Below are positions 1-5,238 of a DNA stretch of 5,238 nt, in pieces. The notes under the pieces are model-generated. The model ran no database searches and was not told the DNA's origin. It saw nothing but the letters and a program-made list of their open reading frames with translations. The stretch's first letter is position 1, and each line of letters starts with the position of its first letter. Position numbers and translations under genes: made by a program. Origin of the DNA: Campylobacterales bacterium (lineage in GTDB: Bacteria; Campylobacterota; Campylobacteria; Campylobacterales; Hydrogenimonadaceae); assembly GCA_027067015.1 (NCBI GenBank), contig JAMOMS010000287.1:1-5238 (forward strand). The letters run 5' to 3'.

Positions 1-163
1 GAAAAAGGGGCGTTTTGAGTTGATCGAGGAGGCGCTTTCGGCGCTTTTTCACACGCTTCATGAAAATTTCCCCCAAATCACACACCTTCGACTGAAAATT
101 TGCAAACCCGCCGTCCTCCCAAATTGTCGGGTCTGCGTCGAGGATTTTGCCGACTTTCTTTAA
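1..163 (+). CDS. folB: Dihydroneopterin aldolase, C-terminal end (partial, 5' end outside window)
   Basis: An open frame enters from the left edge (first full codon at base 2) and stops with TAA at 161-163, giving 53 visible residues. FolB is a cytosolic enzyme of folate synthesis that cleaves 7,8-dihydroneopterin to 6-hydroxymethyl-dihydropterin and glycolaldehyde. The visible part fits the FolB C-terminus. A helix contains the L-I-E stretch (visible residues 7-9), whose Glu matches the conserved pterin-binding glutamate. A beta strand then leads into LRLKICKPAVLPNC, where the Lys of the K-P pair (codon 104-106) aligns with the family's catalytic lysine. The usual V-G-V after that motif reads V-C-V here. 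The start and the N-terminal half lie outside the window. The gene ends 109 bases before the regulator and no strong terminator follows, so read-through is possible. The family call rests on motif recognition of a short fragment; a wrong assignment is possible but unlikely. Confidence 0.8.
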   Translation, partial: KKGRFELIEEALSALFHTLHENFPQITHLRLKICKPAVLPNCRVCVEDFADFL

Positions 164-186
164 AACTTTTTGAAAAAGAGTTTAAA
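159..186. promoter_or_regulatory. Candidate operator: repeated TTTAAA flanking an inverted repeat
   Basis: Two identical TTTAAA hexamers lie at 159-164 and 181-186, 22 bases apart, about two helical turns. Between them is a perfect inverted repeat, CTTTTT (166-171) and AAAAAG (173-178), around a single central G. The block overlaps the -35 position of the hsrA promoter and the last two codons and stop of folB. OmpR-family dimers usually bind tandem direct repeats, and HsrA is known to bind its own promoter in Helicobacter. Autoregulation through this block is therefore a reasonable inference. A/T-rich sequence upstream of promoters is common in this phylum, so chance is a real alternative. 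Confidence 0.35.
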
Positions 187-209
187 TCAGTCTGAAAATA
201 TGCTATAAT
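181..209 (+). promoter_or_regulatory. Sigma-70 promoter of the response regulator gene (extended -10)
   Basis: TGCTATAAT at 201-209 is a perfect -10 hexamer (204-209) with the TGn extension. Seventeen bases upstream, TTTAAA (181-186) is a weak match to the -35 consensus, set in A/T-rich sequence. This is the usual Campylobacterota housekeeping promoter style, with a strong -10 and little -35 sequence. The expected start point is near 215-217, giving a leader of about 57 bases before the ATG at 273. Confidence 0.8.
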
Positions 210-272
210 CCCGCTTAAATTTGCCCGGGGCCTCCGGTCAAACCAACTTCACTCTGTAAGGACAGCCATACC

Positions 273-953
273 ATGCGCATTCTGATCGTAGAAGACGAGA
301 CCACTGTCAATAAAACCCTCTCCGAAGGGCTCAATGAGTTTAACTATCAAACCGACTCCGCCGAAAACTTTAAAGACGGCGACTATTACCTGGATATCCG
401 CAATTACGACCTGGTATTGGCCGACTGGATGCTTCCCGACGGCAACGGGCTGGAACTGATCCAAAAAGCCAAAGCCAACAACCCCAAAACCGCCGTTATC
501 ATCCTCTCGGCCCGCGACGACAAAGAGAGTGAGATCGAGGCGCTGGAAGCGGGCGCGGACGACTACATCAAAAAACCTTTCGACTTCGATATTCTCATCG
601 CCCGTATCAAGGCGCGTCTGCGCTTTGGCGGTAGCAACGTCATTGAAATTGACGACCTGGCCATCAATCCCCAGGAAGAGAAGGTGATTTACAAAGGCAA
701 AGAGATTGAGCTTAAAGGCAAACCCTTTGAGGTTCTCACCCACCTGGCCCGCCACCGCGACGAGATTGTCTCCAAGGAGCAACTGCTCGACGCCATCTGG
801 GAAGAGCCTGAGCTGGTCACCCCCAATGTCATTGAGGTGGCCATTAACCAGATCCGCCAGAAGATGGACAAACCCCTCGGTATCCAGACCATCGAGACGG
901 TCCGCCGCCGGGGATACCGCTTCTGCTACCCCCAAAAGAAAAACGCCGACTAA
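273..953 (+). CDS. hsrA: HsrA/CosR-type OmpR-family response regulator with an intact phosphorylation site
   Basis: This 226-residue cytosolic transcription regulator has a receiver domain (about 1-118) and a winged-helix DNA-binding domain (about 122-220). The C-terminal half, from SNVIEI (121) through the recognition helix (about 184-199, TPNVIEVAINQIRQKMD) to ETVRRRGYRFC (208-218), is almost identical to H. pylori HsrA and C. jejuni CosR as I recall them. Those proteins are essential regulators of growth and oxidative-stress genes. Unlike them, this receiver keeps every phosphorylation residue: acidic pair E7/D8, phosphoacceptor D51, S79 and K101 followed by P102. Cys218 is the only cysteine and matches the residue linked to redox response in CosR. 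The ATG has AAGGA at 258-262, ten bases upstream. A histidine kinase gene follows 86 bases downstream and is the probable partner. The family call is very secure; control by phosphorylation is inferred from the residues. Confidence 0.95.
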   Translation: MRILIVEDETTVNKTLSEGLNEFNYQTDSAENFKDGDYYLDIRNYDLVLADWMLPDGNGLELIQKAKANNPKTAVIILSARDDKESEIEALEAGADDYIKKPFDFDILIARIKARLRFGGSNVIEIDDLAINPQEEKVIYKGKEIELKGKPFEVLTHLARHRDEIVSKEQLLDAIWEEPELVTPNVIEVAINQIRQKMDKPLGIQTIETVRRRGYRFCYPQKKNAD

Positions 954-959
954 ACCCGC

Positions 960-990
960 GCCCCCTTTACGGGGGCATTCCCCTTTTTTT
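960..990 (+). terminator. Hairpin and T-run after the regulator gene, with two competing foldings
   Basis: GCCCCC (960-965) and GGGGGC (971-976) form a six-pair GC stem with loop TTTAC. A run of seven T follows at 984-990, separated from the stem by ATTCCCC. A second, mutually exclusive stem can form from GGGG (972-975) and CCCC (980-983) with loop CATT, directly abutting the T-run. Either form could stop or attenuate transcription from the regulator gene before the kinase. The gap between the longer stem and the T-run makes full termination uncertain, so partial read-through is likely. Confidence 0.6.
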
Positions 991-998
991 GCTACAAT
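984..998 (+). promoter_or_regulatory. Promoter of the histidine kinase gene (T-rich, extended -10)
   Basis: TGCTACAAT (990-998) is an extended -10 with a five-of-six hexamer, TACAAT (993-998), directly preceded by seven T. No good -35 exists: the bases 17 upstream are G-rich. The T-rich segment plus TGn -10 is the pattern typical of Campylobacterota sigma-70 promoters. Transcription would start near 1005, about 35 bases before the TTG start codon. The site overlaps the end of the preceding terminator-like hairpin, so the kinase can be expressed separately from its regulator. Confidence 0.65.
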
Positions 999-1039
999 AC
1001 TCTTACCTCAAACGATTTTGACTTTGACAAAGGCACCCG

Positions 1040-2356
1040 TTGCTGAGCAAACGCAGTATTCGTAACCAGTTTCTTCTTCAGCTCATTATCGCTTCGGCGG
1101 TTTTATTGATCATCTTCTCTACCATGCTCTACGCCTTTATCAAGCAGTCCATTTACGATGAAGTCTCCCAACAGCTTGTCAACCAGGCCCGCTACATCGT
1201 TCAAACCTTTCCCGATTACAAAGAGGGTGAGACCATTGACGCCAAAAACCTTGAAAACACCCTCCAGATCTTTGCCAAGGTGATCCCCGCCCCCCACCGT
1301 TTTTATAGTTCCATTGAGTGGCGGGAGCGCAAAGAGAACGGCAAACACTATATTGAACTCATCTATCCCTATAACTTCCGGGCCCAGACCTACCTGCTGA
1401 TCAGCAAAGAGATCACCAACATCCGCAAGATGCTGGGCAAGATTTTGCGCTCCATTATCATCATCAACCTCATCAGCCTGGTACTTATTGTCCTTTACGC
1501 TTTCGGCCTTTCGGCCATGCTGTTGATGCCCATTACCCGCCTGACCAAAAAGCTCTCCAGCCTTAACGAAAATTTTCTGCACACCATCGACACCCAGAGC
1601 CTGCCAGAGGAGTTCATTCCCCTGGGCGAATCGATCAACCGGCTGATCAAACGTATCCAAACCTTTGTGAAGTACCAAAAAGAGCTCTTTATCGGCGCGG
1701 CCCACGAGCTTAAAACCCCGCTTAACGTCATGAAGCTCAAAAATGATGTCACCCTCATCAAGCAAAGAGAGCCCGAAAAGTATATTGAAGCCCTCAGACT
1801 CGCCAACAAAACCATTGAGGAGATGAACAAGATGATCTCCTCCATCCTGGAGATCGGCAGGCAGGAGGGGGCCCACTTTGAACTGCCCCAAACCGTAGAC
1901 ATTATTGATTTTATCCGCCGCAAAGGGGAGGATTTCAGGCTCCTCGCCGAAGCGGAAAACAAAGAGCTCTACCTCGATATTCAGCCCGATACGCTGGTTG
2001 GATGCATCCAGACCACCCTGCTCAACCAGATTTTGCAAAATTTCTTGCAAAACGCCATCAAATTCACGCCAAAAGGCAAAAAAATCCTGCTCAAAACCCG
2101 CCCTGTCGATGAGCATAAACTCAAAATCGAAGTGATCGACGAGGGACCGGGTATAGATGAGAAAATTGACCTTTTCGCCCCCTTCAAACGGGTCGGCAAC
2201 GCGCCGGGAGCCGGACTTGGGCTCTTTTTGGCCAAATCGGCCGCCGACGCCATGGGGGCGGAGATCTCGCTGAAAAACCGTACCGACGGCACCCCCGGCA
2301 CCGTCGCCTCCCTACTGCTGGCCACCACCCACCGTTGTGACCTTCCCACAGACTAA
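1040..2356 (+). CDS. Membrane sensor histidine kinase, probable partner of the HsrA-type regulator
   Basis: This 438-residue inner-membrane kinase autophosphorylates a histidine and passes phosphate to a response regulator, most likely the one upstream. It starts at TTG (1040) with AAAGG at 1029-1033, six bases upstream. The next Met (29) would remove most of the first membrane helix. Predicted layout: helix about 9-33, a periplasmic loop of about 100 residues (34-135) with no domain I recognise, helix about 137-163, and a HAMP-like linker about 163-212. The dimerisation helix carries the H-box FIGAAHELKTPL (phosphorylated His222). The ATPase domain has an N-box (N334, N338), G1 DEGPGID (367-373), F-box FAPF (379-382) and G2 GAGLGL (390-395). 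The stretch between G1 and G2 is short, implying a compact ATP lid. The signal is unknown. I recall no kinase at this position in C. jejuni between the cosR and ferredoxin genes. Pairing rests on adjacency. Confidence 0.93.
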   Translation: MLSKRSIRNQFLLQLIIASAVLLIIFSTMLYAFIKQSIYDEVSQQLVNQARYIVQTFPDYKEGETIDAKNLENTLQIFAKVIPAPHRFYSSIEWRERKENGKHYIELIYPYNFRAQTYLLISKEITNIRKMLGKILRSIIIINLISLVLIVLYAFGLSAMLLMPITRLTKKLSSLNENFLHTIDTQSLPEEFIPLGESINRLIKRIQTFVKYQKELFIGAAHELKTPLNVMKLKNDVTLIKQREPEKYIEALRLANKTIEEMNKMISSILEIGRQEGAHFELPQTVDIIDFIRRKGEDFRLLAEAENKELYLDIQPDTLVGCIQTTLLNQILQNFLQNAIKFTPKGKKILLKTRPVDEHKLKIEVIDEGPGIDEKIDLFAPFKRVGNAPGAGLGLFLAKSAADAMGAEISLKNRTDGTPGTVASLLLATTHRCDLPTD

Positions 2357-2363
2357 GAAGAGC

Positions 2364-2381
2364 GGGGGTTTTAAAGCCCCC
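2364..2381. other. GC-rich hairpin between kinase and ferredoxin genes
   Basis: GGGGG (2364-2368) pairs with CCCCC (2377-2381), extended by a T-G wobble and a T-A pair, leaving a TTAA loop. It begins seven bases after the kinase stop codon. No T-run follows on either strand, so it is not a classic intrinsic terminator. It could slow polymerase or protect the 3' end of the kinase transcript. Confidence 0.4.
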
Positions 2382-2396
2382 ATAAGGTGACATAGG

Positions 2397-2404
2397 TTAT
2401 AAAT
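2397..2404 (+). promoter_or_regulatory. Possible -10 element for the ferredoxin-phosphatase unit
   Basis: TTATAAAT lies 47 bases before the ferredoxin ATG and contains TATAAA (2398-2403), five of six matches to the -10 hexamer. There is no TGn extension and no recognisable -35 at the right distance. The position, just after the intergenic hairpin, suits a promoter for the two downstream genes, but the match is weak. Confidence 0.3.
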
Positions 2405-2450
2405 CTCCAAATCGAAATTCCCGGCTACGGGAGAGAGAAAGGTAACCTGT

Positions 2451-2702
2451 ATGGCACTGATGATCACCGACGAATGTATCGCCTGCGACGCCTGCCGGGA
2501 CGAGTGTCCCAACGGCGCCATCGAGGAGGGCGATCCTATTTACATCATCGACCCCGACCGTTGCACCGAGTGTGTGGGTCACTACGACGAGCCTGCCTGT
2601 ATCGCCGTCTGCCCGGTCGATTGCATCGTCCCTGATCCCGACAACGTCGAGAGTGTCGAAGAGCTGAAGTTCAAGTTCGAGCACCTTCAGCAAGAGCAGT
2701 AA
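2451..2702 (+). CDS. 2[4Fe-4S] ferredoxin, YfhL/Alvin type
   Basis: This 83-residue soluble electron carrier binds two [4Fe-4S] clusters. The first motif is C9-x2-C12-x2-C15-x3-C19-P. The second is C38-x2-C41-x8-C50-x3-C54-P, whose long insert between the second and third cysteines is diagnostic of the Alvin/YfhL group. A charged helical tail (about 67-83) is also typical. An additional cysteine, C58, follows the second motif. The sequence closely resembles H. pylori FdxA (HP0277) and C. jejuni FdxB as I recall them; because the names differ between genera I give no symbol. In this phylum such ferredoxins can serve pyruvate or 2-oxoglutarate oxidoreductases, though the partner is not shown here. 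The ATG at 2451 has AAAGG about eight bases upstream; Met4 and the internal Met are not needed. The phosphatase gene begins nine bases after the stop, so the two are probably cotranscribed. Confidence 0.95.
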   Translation: MALMITDECIACDACRDECPNGAIEEGDPIYIIDPDRCTECVGHYDEPACIAVCPVDCIVPDPDNVESVEELKFKFEHLQQEQ

Positions 2703-2711
2703 TCCCCTTTT

Positions 2712-4199
2712 ATGGCCAAACGCACCGCCGTCATCGATATCGGCTCCAACTCAGCCCGGATGGTGGTGTTTGAGCGCACCAGCCGGTTTGGCTTTTTTCT
2801 TCTTAACGAAACCCGCAGTCGCGTCCGAATCAGCGAAGGAGCCTATGAAAACGGCGGCAACCTTCAAGAACCCGCCATCCAAAGAGCCGTCACGGCGCTT
2901 GAGGAGTTTCTGGCGATTGCCAAAAATCTCAAAGTCCGAAAAATCCTGGCCGTCGCCACCTCCGCCGTACGCGACGCCCCCAACCGCAAAATATTTCTCA
3001 AGCGTGTCGAAAAAGAGCTGGGGCTTAAAATCAAGGTGATCGACGGCGACAAAGAGGCGTGGCTGGGCGGCACGGCGGCCGTTAACCTGCTTCCTGTCAC
3101 CGACGCCGTCTCCATTGATATCGGCGGCGGTTCAACCGACCTGGCCCTCATTCGCGACCGTGAAGTGGTAGCCACCCACAGCCTTAAACTCGGCACCGTC
3201 AGACTCAAAGAGCTCTTTTTTGACAAAAAACGCCCCCTGCAAGAGGCGGTCGCCTTTGTGGAAGAGGCCCTCAGCTCCCTGCCGCCGGAGTTTTTGAGCG
3301 CCCAGGCAGTGGGCATCGGCGGAACGGTTCGGGCCATCTCCAAAGCGATCATGCAACGCCGTGAACACCCCATTGAACGGGTGCACGCCTTCGCCTATAG
3401 CCTGGAGGAGGAGAAAAAGTTTATCGACAAAGTGGCCCGTGCCTCGGTGATGAAACTGGGTAAACTGGGCATCAAGAAAGAGCGTATCGACACCATCCGC
3501 CCCGGGGCGCTGATTTTTTCGATGGTTTTGGCCCGTATCGGTGCCAGAGAGGTCATTACCGGCGGGGCCGGTATTCGCGAAGGGCTCTTTTTAAGCGATC
3601 TTTTGCGCAACCAGCGGGGCCGTTTTCCCGCCAATTTCAACCCCAGCGTCAAAAGCCTTCAGGACCGTTTCTGCACCGACACCAAGCTCGCTGACGCCCT
3701 GGGGAATACCGCCGGCAAAATCTTTGACGTCCTGGCCAAACCCTTTGGCCTCAACCCCGCCTACCGGCCCCACGTCATCACCGCCGCCAAACTCTCCCGG
3801 GTAGGAATCTACCTCAACTACTACGGCTACCACCGCCACAGCGCCTGTTTTTTGCTTAACAACCTCGATTACGGCTTTACCCACGAGGAAATGATTTTGA
3901 TTGCCACCCTGGTGCGCTTTAACAAACGGCGCCTGCCCAAAACCAGCTTCACCCGCCCCTATAAAGGCCTACTGCCTGAAAGCGGCACCCTTTCGTGGCT
4001 CAGTTACATTGTCTCGTTGGCCCAGGCGGTACATACCCTTGGCGATCGGGGAGCGGTCGTATGTGAATACAGCGGGGGCGTACTGATTTGTCGCGCGCCC
4101 TTTGGCGTCACCCTGGCCGGCCAAAAGATCAAAGAGTTGGAAAAACCCGCGCCCATCGCCGTCAGACTGGAACGCATAGAAAGGTCTAAAAAGGCGTAA
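2712..4199 (+). CDS. Ppx/GppA-family exopolyphosphatase / pppGpp phosphohydrolase
   Basis: This 495-residue cytosolic enzyme belongs to the ASKHA-fold Ppx/GppA family, which removes terminal phosphate from polyphosphate or converts pppGpp to ppGpp. Nucleotide-phosphate motifs are in order: DIGSNSAR (9-16), ATSAVRDAPN (82-91), E115 at the position of the catalytic glutamate, DIGGGSTDL (136-144), GIGGT (201-205), IRPGA (262-266) and the second-domain loop GGAGIREGLFL (284-294). The C-terminal part (about 315-495) is helical and HD-like with several histidines (H354, H374, H376, H391), as in the longer members of the family. Sequence alone does not settle polyphosphate versus pppGpp preference. 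It starts nine bases after the ferredoxin stop with no clear ribosome-binding site, suggesting translational coupling. Ferredoxin next to this phosphatase recurs in H. pylori (HP0277-HP0278) and C. jejuni in my recollection. Confidence 0.94.
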   Translation: MAKRTAVIDIGSNSARMVVFERTSRFGFFLLNETRSRVRISEGAYENGGNLQEPAIQRAVTALEEFLAIAKNLKVRKILAVATSAVRDAPNRKIFLKRVEKELGLKIKVIDGDKEAWLGGTAAVNLLPVTDAVSIDIGGGSTDLALIRDREVVATHSLKLGTVRLKELFFDKKRPLQEAVAFVEEALSSLPPEFLSAQAVGIGGTVRAISKAIMQRREHPIERVHAFAYSLEEEKKFIDKVARASVMKLGKLGIKKERIDTIRPGALIFSMVLARIGAREVITGGAGIREGLFLSDLLRNQRGRFPANFNPSVKSLQDRFCTDTKLADALGNTAGKIFDVLAKPFGLNPAYRPHVITAAKLSRVGIYLNYYGYHRHSACFLLNNLDYGFTHEEMILIATLVRFNKRRLPKTSFTRPYKGLLPESGTLSWLSYIVSLAQAVHTLGDRGAVVCEYSGGVLICRAPFGVTLAGQKIKELEKPAPIAVRLERIERSKKA

Positions 4200-4210
4200 A
4201 AGGTCGCCCC

Positions 4211-4249
4211 AAGAAGAAAAAAGGGGTTCTCAAGCCCGCGCAAAAGAGT
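4211..4249 (-). terminator. Convergent intergenic region with a weak terminator for bamA
   Basis: Only 64 bases (4200-4263) separate the stops of the phosphatase and bamA genes. Read on the minus strand, two small hairpins follow the bamA stop. AAGAGT/ACTCTT (4257-4262 with 4244-4249, seven-base loop) is followed by TTTG. Then GGG-C-TT/AA-CCC (about 4237 to 4224) has one bulged base and runs into CTTTTTTCTTCTT. The second has the stem-plus-T-run form of an intrinsic terminator, but the stem is short. On the plus strand no T-run follows, so the phosphatase transcript may end elsewhere. Confidence 0.4.
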
Positions 4250-4263
4250 TGTATGGACTCTTG

Positions 4264-5238
4264 TTAGAACTGCTGACCCATCGTAAACTCAAAGGTCGAG
4301 GTCTTGTCGCCGTCCTCTTTCATCAGCGGGTAGGCGAAAATGAGGTTAATAGGTCCCATGGGCGAGAACCACTCAATCGCCGCGCCGGTACCGGCCCGTT
4401 TGTACTCACTGAAGCTGTCATCGCCGATCATCCCGTAGTCAAAGAAGAAGGCCAGACGCATCTTGGCCGCCTCCACCAGCGGAATGCTCGCCTCCACCGA
4501 GTTGGAGAAGGTGTAACGGCCGCCGGTACGGTAGATCCCCTCATACCCGCCGATAGAGCCGTACTCATACCCGCGAACCGTCCGCACGCCGCCCATATAG
4601 AACTTGGCGCTGATGGGCAGTTTGTCATATTCGGTGCCGTCGGGTTTGGTACCGGTTCCCACATAGGGAATGGTGCCAAGACGCGCTTTGTAACGCAAAA
4701 TCAGGTCGTAGTTGATATACTCTTCCAGCCCTCTGAAGATGGCAAACGTAAAGTAGTCTTTGTTATAAACCGCATCCCCGCCGATCCCCGCGTACTGGGC
4801 ACTGGCGGTAAAGATCATACCCCGCCTCGGCAGGTAGAAGTCGTCGGTATTGTTGTAGCGCAGAGAAAGGGTTCCCGCGCTGGTGACAAAGGCATCTTTA
4901 TAAAGATCTTTGTCCGGGTACTCGTCGGGAATGTCGCTTAGCTGGGTGGAGTAGTACTGGTACATCAGCGACACATGCCAGTAACGGGCAATCTGCTTGC
5001 CCACATTGACCGACCAACCGAAGCGCTTTTCGGTGTAGTCGTAATTCTCAAACTCGTTGCGGTAGATGTTAAAGCCCGCGCTGTACTCACTGTCAAAAAT
5101 TCTGGGGTTGGTGATGTTGAAGTTGAAGTTGGTGCGGTGGCGCGACAAGTCGGCGCTCAATCCCACCGAAAGGCCGCTACCAAACACGTTACGGTCATTG
5201 ACCGACGCGTTGAAGATAAAGCCGTCGTAACTGCCGTA
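4264..5238 (-). CDS. bamA: Outer membrane protein assembly factor BamA, C-terminal barrel (partial)
   Basis: The minus-strand frame stops with TAA at 4264-4266 and stays open to the right edge, giving 324 visible residues. The GTG at 5185-5187 is an internal Val codon, not the start. BamA is the Omp85 insertase that folds barrel proteins into the outer membrane. Most of the beta-barrel is visible, with alternating aromatic/polar strands. Diagnostic sites are the NNTDDFYLPRRGMIF segment (D-x-P-x-x-G type, strand region shared by Omp85 proteins), the loop-6 VRGY motif within GGVRTVRGYEYG, and the terminal beta-signal TFEFTMGQQF ending in Phe. POTRA domains and signal peptide lie outside the window. 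TamA shares the VRGY/F motif and is the main alternative, but the FSPMGPINLIFAYPL segment and the beta-signal favour BamA. It converges on the phosphatase gene, so it is a separate transcription unit. Confidence 0.88.
   Translation of the reverse strand, partial: YGSYDGFIFNASVNDRNVFGSGLSVGLSADLSRHRTNFNFNITNPRIFDSEYSAGFNIYRNEFENYDYTEKRFGWSVNVGKQIARYWHVSLMYQYYSTQLSDIPDEYPDKDLYKDAFVTSAGTLSLRYNNTDDFYLPRRGMIFTASAQYAGIGGDAVYNKDYFTFAIFRGLEEYINYDLILRYKARLGTIPYVGTGTKPDGTEYDKLPISAKFYMGGVRTVRGYEYGSIGGYEGIYRTGGRYTFSNSVEASIPLVEAAKMRLAFFFDYGMIGDDSFSEYKRAGTGAAIEWFSPMGPINLIFAYPLMKEDGDKTSTFEFTMGQQF

Noticed and set aside
223..237. Short hairpin (CCGG/CCGG) in the regulator's 5' leader as a possible riboswitch
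   Set aside because: Only four base pairs can form, and the leader of about 57 bases is too short and simple for a known riboswitch.
249..935. 228-codon open frame on the minus strand opposite the regulator
   Set aside because: It has the same codon-register mirror effect. The plus-strand frame is an unmistakable response regulator with promoter and ribosome-binding site.
706..1065. 119-codon plus-strand open frame overlapping the end of the regulator and the start of the kinase
   Set aside because: The product is a low-complexity Ser/Pro/Arg-rich shadow in another frame, and it crosses the terminator-like hairpin and the kinase promoter.
1103..2116. Long (337-codon) open frame on the minus strand opposite the histidine kinase
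   Set aside because: Its codons are exact reverse complements of the kinase codons, so it stays open only because the kinase avoids TTA, CTA and TCA in this stretch. The product has no recognisable domain, while the kinase frame has every catalytic motif.
4249..4941. 230-codon open frame on the plus strand opposite bamA
   Set aside because: It is in mirror register with the BamA codons and lacks a ribosome-binding site or recognisable domain; the minus-strand BamA motifs explain the region.
5185..5187. GTG as the start of the minus-strand gene
   Set aside because: The same frame continues without a stop to the window edge with barrel-like residues. This GTG is an internal valine, and a BamA beginning here would lack POTRA domains and signal peptide.

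Overview
The window most likely comes from a Campylobacterota (Epsilonproteobacteria) chromosome. The response regulator at 273-953 is nearly identical in its DNA-binding half to Helicobacter HsrA (HP1043) and Campylobacter CosR. The regulator, ferredoxin and Ppx/GppA genes also follow the order I recall for cosR-fdxB-phosphatase in C. jejuni. Base composition looks close to 50% G+C by eye, high for this phylum, which points to a free-living, sulfur- or hydrogen-oxidising type lineage rather than a host-associated Helicobacter or Campylobacter. The species cannot be named from this sequence.

Layout, left to right. Positions 1-163 hold the 3' end of a dihydroneopterin aldolase gene (folB), too short and open-ended to look like a complete ORF. 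Positions 164-272 carry an A/T-rich regulatory stretch with an extended -10 promoter and a 5' leader. Positions 273-953 encode an HsrA/CosR-type OmpR-family response regulator, followed by GC-rich hairpins, a T-run and a second extended -10 promoter. Positions 1040-2356 encode a membrane sensor histidine kinase starting with TTG. Positions 2451-2702 encode a 2[4Fe-4S] ferredoxin of the YfhL/Alvin type, and 2712-4199 encode a Ppx/GppA-family phosphatase. After a 64-base convergent gap, the minus strand carries the C-terminal 324 residues of BamA, which runs off the right edge.

How the genes work together: the regulator and kinase look like a working two-component pair. All phosphorylation residues of the receiver are present, and so is every catalytic box of the kinase. 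This is the main point of interest. In Helicobacter and Campylobacter the same regulator is a kinase-less, essential orphan with a degenerate phosphoacceptor site. The single cysteine linked to redox sensing in CosR is also conserved here, so this protein may combine phosphorylation and redox input. The ferredoxin and the Ppx/GppA enzyme (polyphosphate or pppGpp turnover) probably form one short transcription unit next to this regulator. folB and bamA are housekeeping neighbours with no evident functional link.

I saw no tRNA, rRNA, CRISPR array, insertion sequence or phage gene. The long antisense open frames opposite the real genes are explained by codon choice.
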